Source: Clostridioides difficile (GTDB lineage: Bacteria; Bacillota; Clostridia; Peptostreptococcales; Peptostreptococcaceae). From it: a DNA stretch of 64,000 nucleotides. Where the stretch lies: contig CP103804.1 of NCBI GenBank assembly GCA_024919175.1, forward strand, positions 682,001-746,000. Reading direction: 5' to 3'. The notes under the pieces are model-generated. The model was not told the origin of the DNA, ran no database searches, and worked only from the letters and a program-made list of their open reading frames with translations. Of this stretch, positions 63,377 to 64,000 are shown one piece after another; position 1 is the first letter of the stretch, and every line of letters begins with the position of its first letter. The position numbers and the translations under genes were made by a program.

Positions 63377-64000
63377 GTGGGTAAAAAAGTAATGTTACAG
63401 GGAACTGCATCAAATGTAGGCAAGAGCATTTTATCAGCAGGATTGTGTAGAATATTTAAACAAGATGGTTATGCTGTTGCTCCTTTTAAGTCACAGAATA
63501 TGGCTTTAAATTCTTTTATAACTAAAGAAGGATTAGAAATGGGAAGAGCACAAGTATTTCAAGCGGAAGCTGCAAAAATAGAGCCGATAGCAGATATGAA
63601 TCCAGTTTTATTAAAACCTTCTGGAAATCATAAAAGTCAAGTGATTGTAAGAGGAAAGGTTGTAGGAGAGATGCCTTCATCTGAATATCATGATTATAAG
63701 CTAGAGTTGGTAGATGTATTAAAAGAAACCTTTAATAATTTAAGTTCAGTGTATGACATTGTGGTTATGGAAGGAGCAGGGAGTACTGCAGAGATAAATT
63801 TAAAAGATAGAGATATATCCAATATGGGTATGGCAAAAATAGCAGATGCACCAGTAATAATAGTTGGGGATATTGATAGAGGTGGAGTATTTGCATCATT
63901 AGCAGGGACAATGCTTTTATTAGATGATGATGAGAAGAAAAGAGTAAAAGGGGTAATAATAAATAAATTTAGAGGGAAAAAAGAACTTCTACAAGATGGT
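63377..64000 (+). CDS. cobQ: Cobyric acid synthase CobQ/CbiP (3' end beyond window)
   Basis: First 208 codons of the glutamine-dependent amidase that amidates cobyrinic acid a,c-diamide. N-terminal dethiobiotin-synthetase-like ATPase: VMLQGTASNVGKSILSAGLC, PFKSQNMALNSF, VVMEGAGSTAEINLKDRDI and GDIDRGGVFASLAG. GTG 63377 with SD aaggagggggag. No stop before the window ends; the glutaminase domain lies outside. First gene after the cobalamin riboswitch. Confidence 0.96.
   Translation, partial: MGKKVMLQGTASNVGKSILSAGLCRIFKQDGYAVAPFKSQNMALNSFITKEGLEMGRAQVFQAEAAKIEPIADMNPVLLKPSGNHKSQVIVRGKVVGEMPSSEYHDYKLELVDVLKETFNNLSSVYDIVVMEGAGSTAEINLKDRDISNMGMAKIADAPVIIVGDIDRGGVFASLAGTMLLLDDDEKKRVKGVIINKFRGKKELLQDG

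Overview
The window is a chromosomal segment of a low-GC, endospore-forming, anaerobic Firmicute. It is almost certainly Clostridioides difficile. The evidence is the primary type IV pilus cluster in its characteristic order (pilC-pilMN-pilO-pilV-pilU-pilK-pilT-pilD1-pilD2), the C. difficile-specific germination pair gerS-alr2, sporulation genes (spoVT, a spoVB-like flippase, yabP, yabQ, spoIIE), and a CdISt1-type IStron. Nearly all genes lie on the + strand, with strong Shine-Dalgarno (SD) sequences and many non-ATG starts.

Layout. 1-9180: distal part of the type IV pilus operon, entering mid-pilC. 9194-25686: housekeeping and sporulation block (pth, mfd, prsA, spoVT, murJ/spoVB-like, mazG, hupA, rqcP, yabP, yabQ, divIC, ppx, spoIIE, exported M3 peptidase). 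A cluster of DnaA-box matches lies between spoIIE and the peptidase. 25804-28635: galU, split by a 1866-bp IStron (26014-27879), a group I intron fused to an IS605-family element carrying tnpB. Exact removal restores the GalU reading frame. 28655-39380: a small membrane protein, rho, rpmE, a DUF1385 protein, prmC, prfA, a ZIP transporter, tsaC/ywlC, ywlE, rpiB, upp, yqeB and comEB. 39581-46495: the complete F-type ATP synthase operon (atpZIBEFHAGDC), with a sodium-type c subunit and a short epsilon subunit. 46971-52215: acpS, a CBS protein, gerS-alr2, mazEF and a split transketolase. 52649-59743: a YkvI-like transporter, fthC, a ctpA protease, a divergent tetR/SDR pair with overlapping promoters and operators, an aldose-1-epimerase homologue and small hypotheticals. 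59961-64000: cobalamin nucleotide-loop genes (cobT, cobU, cobS, cobC), then a cobalamin riboswitch with terminator in front of cobQ/cbiP, which runs off the window.

The standout is the IStron in galU. The junction GAT|TAA...CAG|AAA fits the TTGAT target and terminal G of group I IStrons. The ribozyme core elements are recognisable, and TnpB has all its catalytic and zinc residues. The transposase gene tlpA is reduced to a start codon plus five codons. The sequence also offers mutually exclusive pairings: a 14-nt long-range stem looping out tnpB versus a local hairpin near the 3' end. This could switch the transcript between splicing (GalU made) and omega-RNA formation (TnpB guided to the empty galU site). 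No tRNA, rRNA or CRISPR array was seen.
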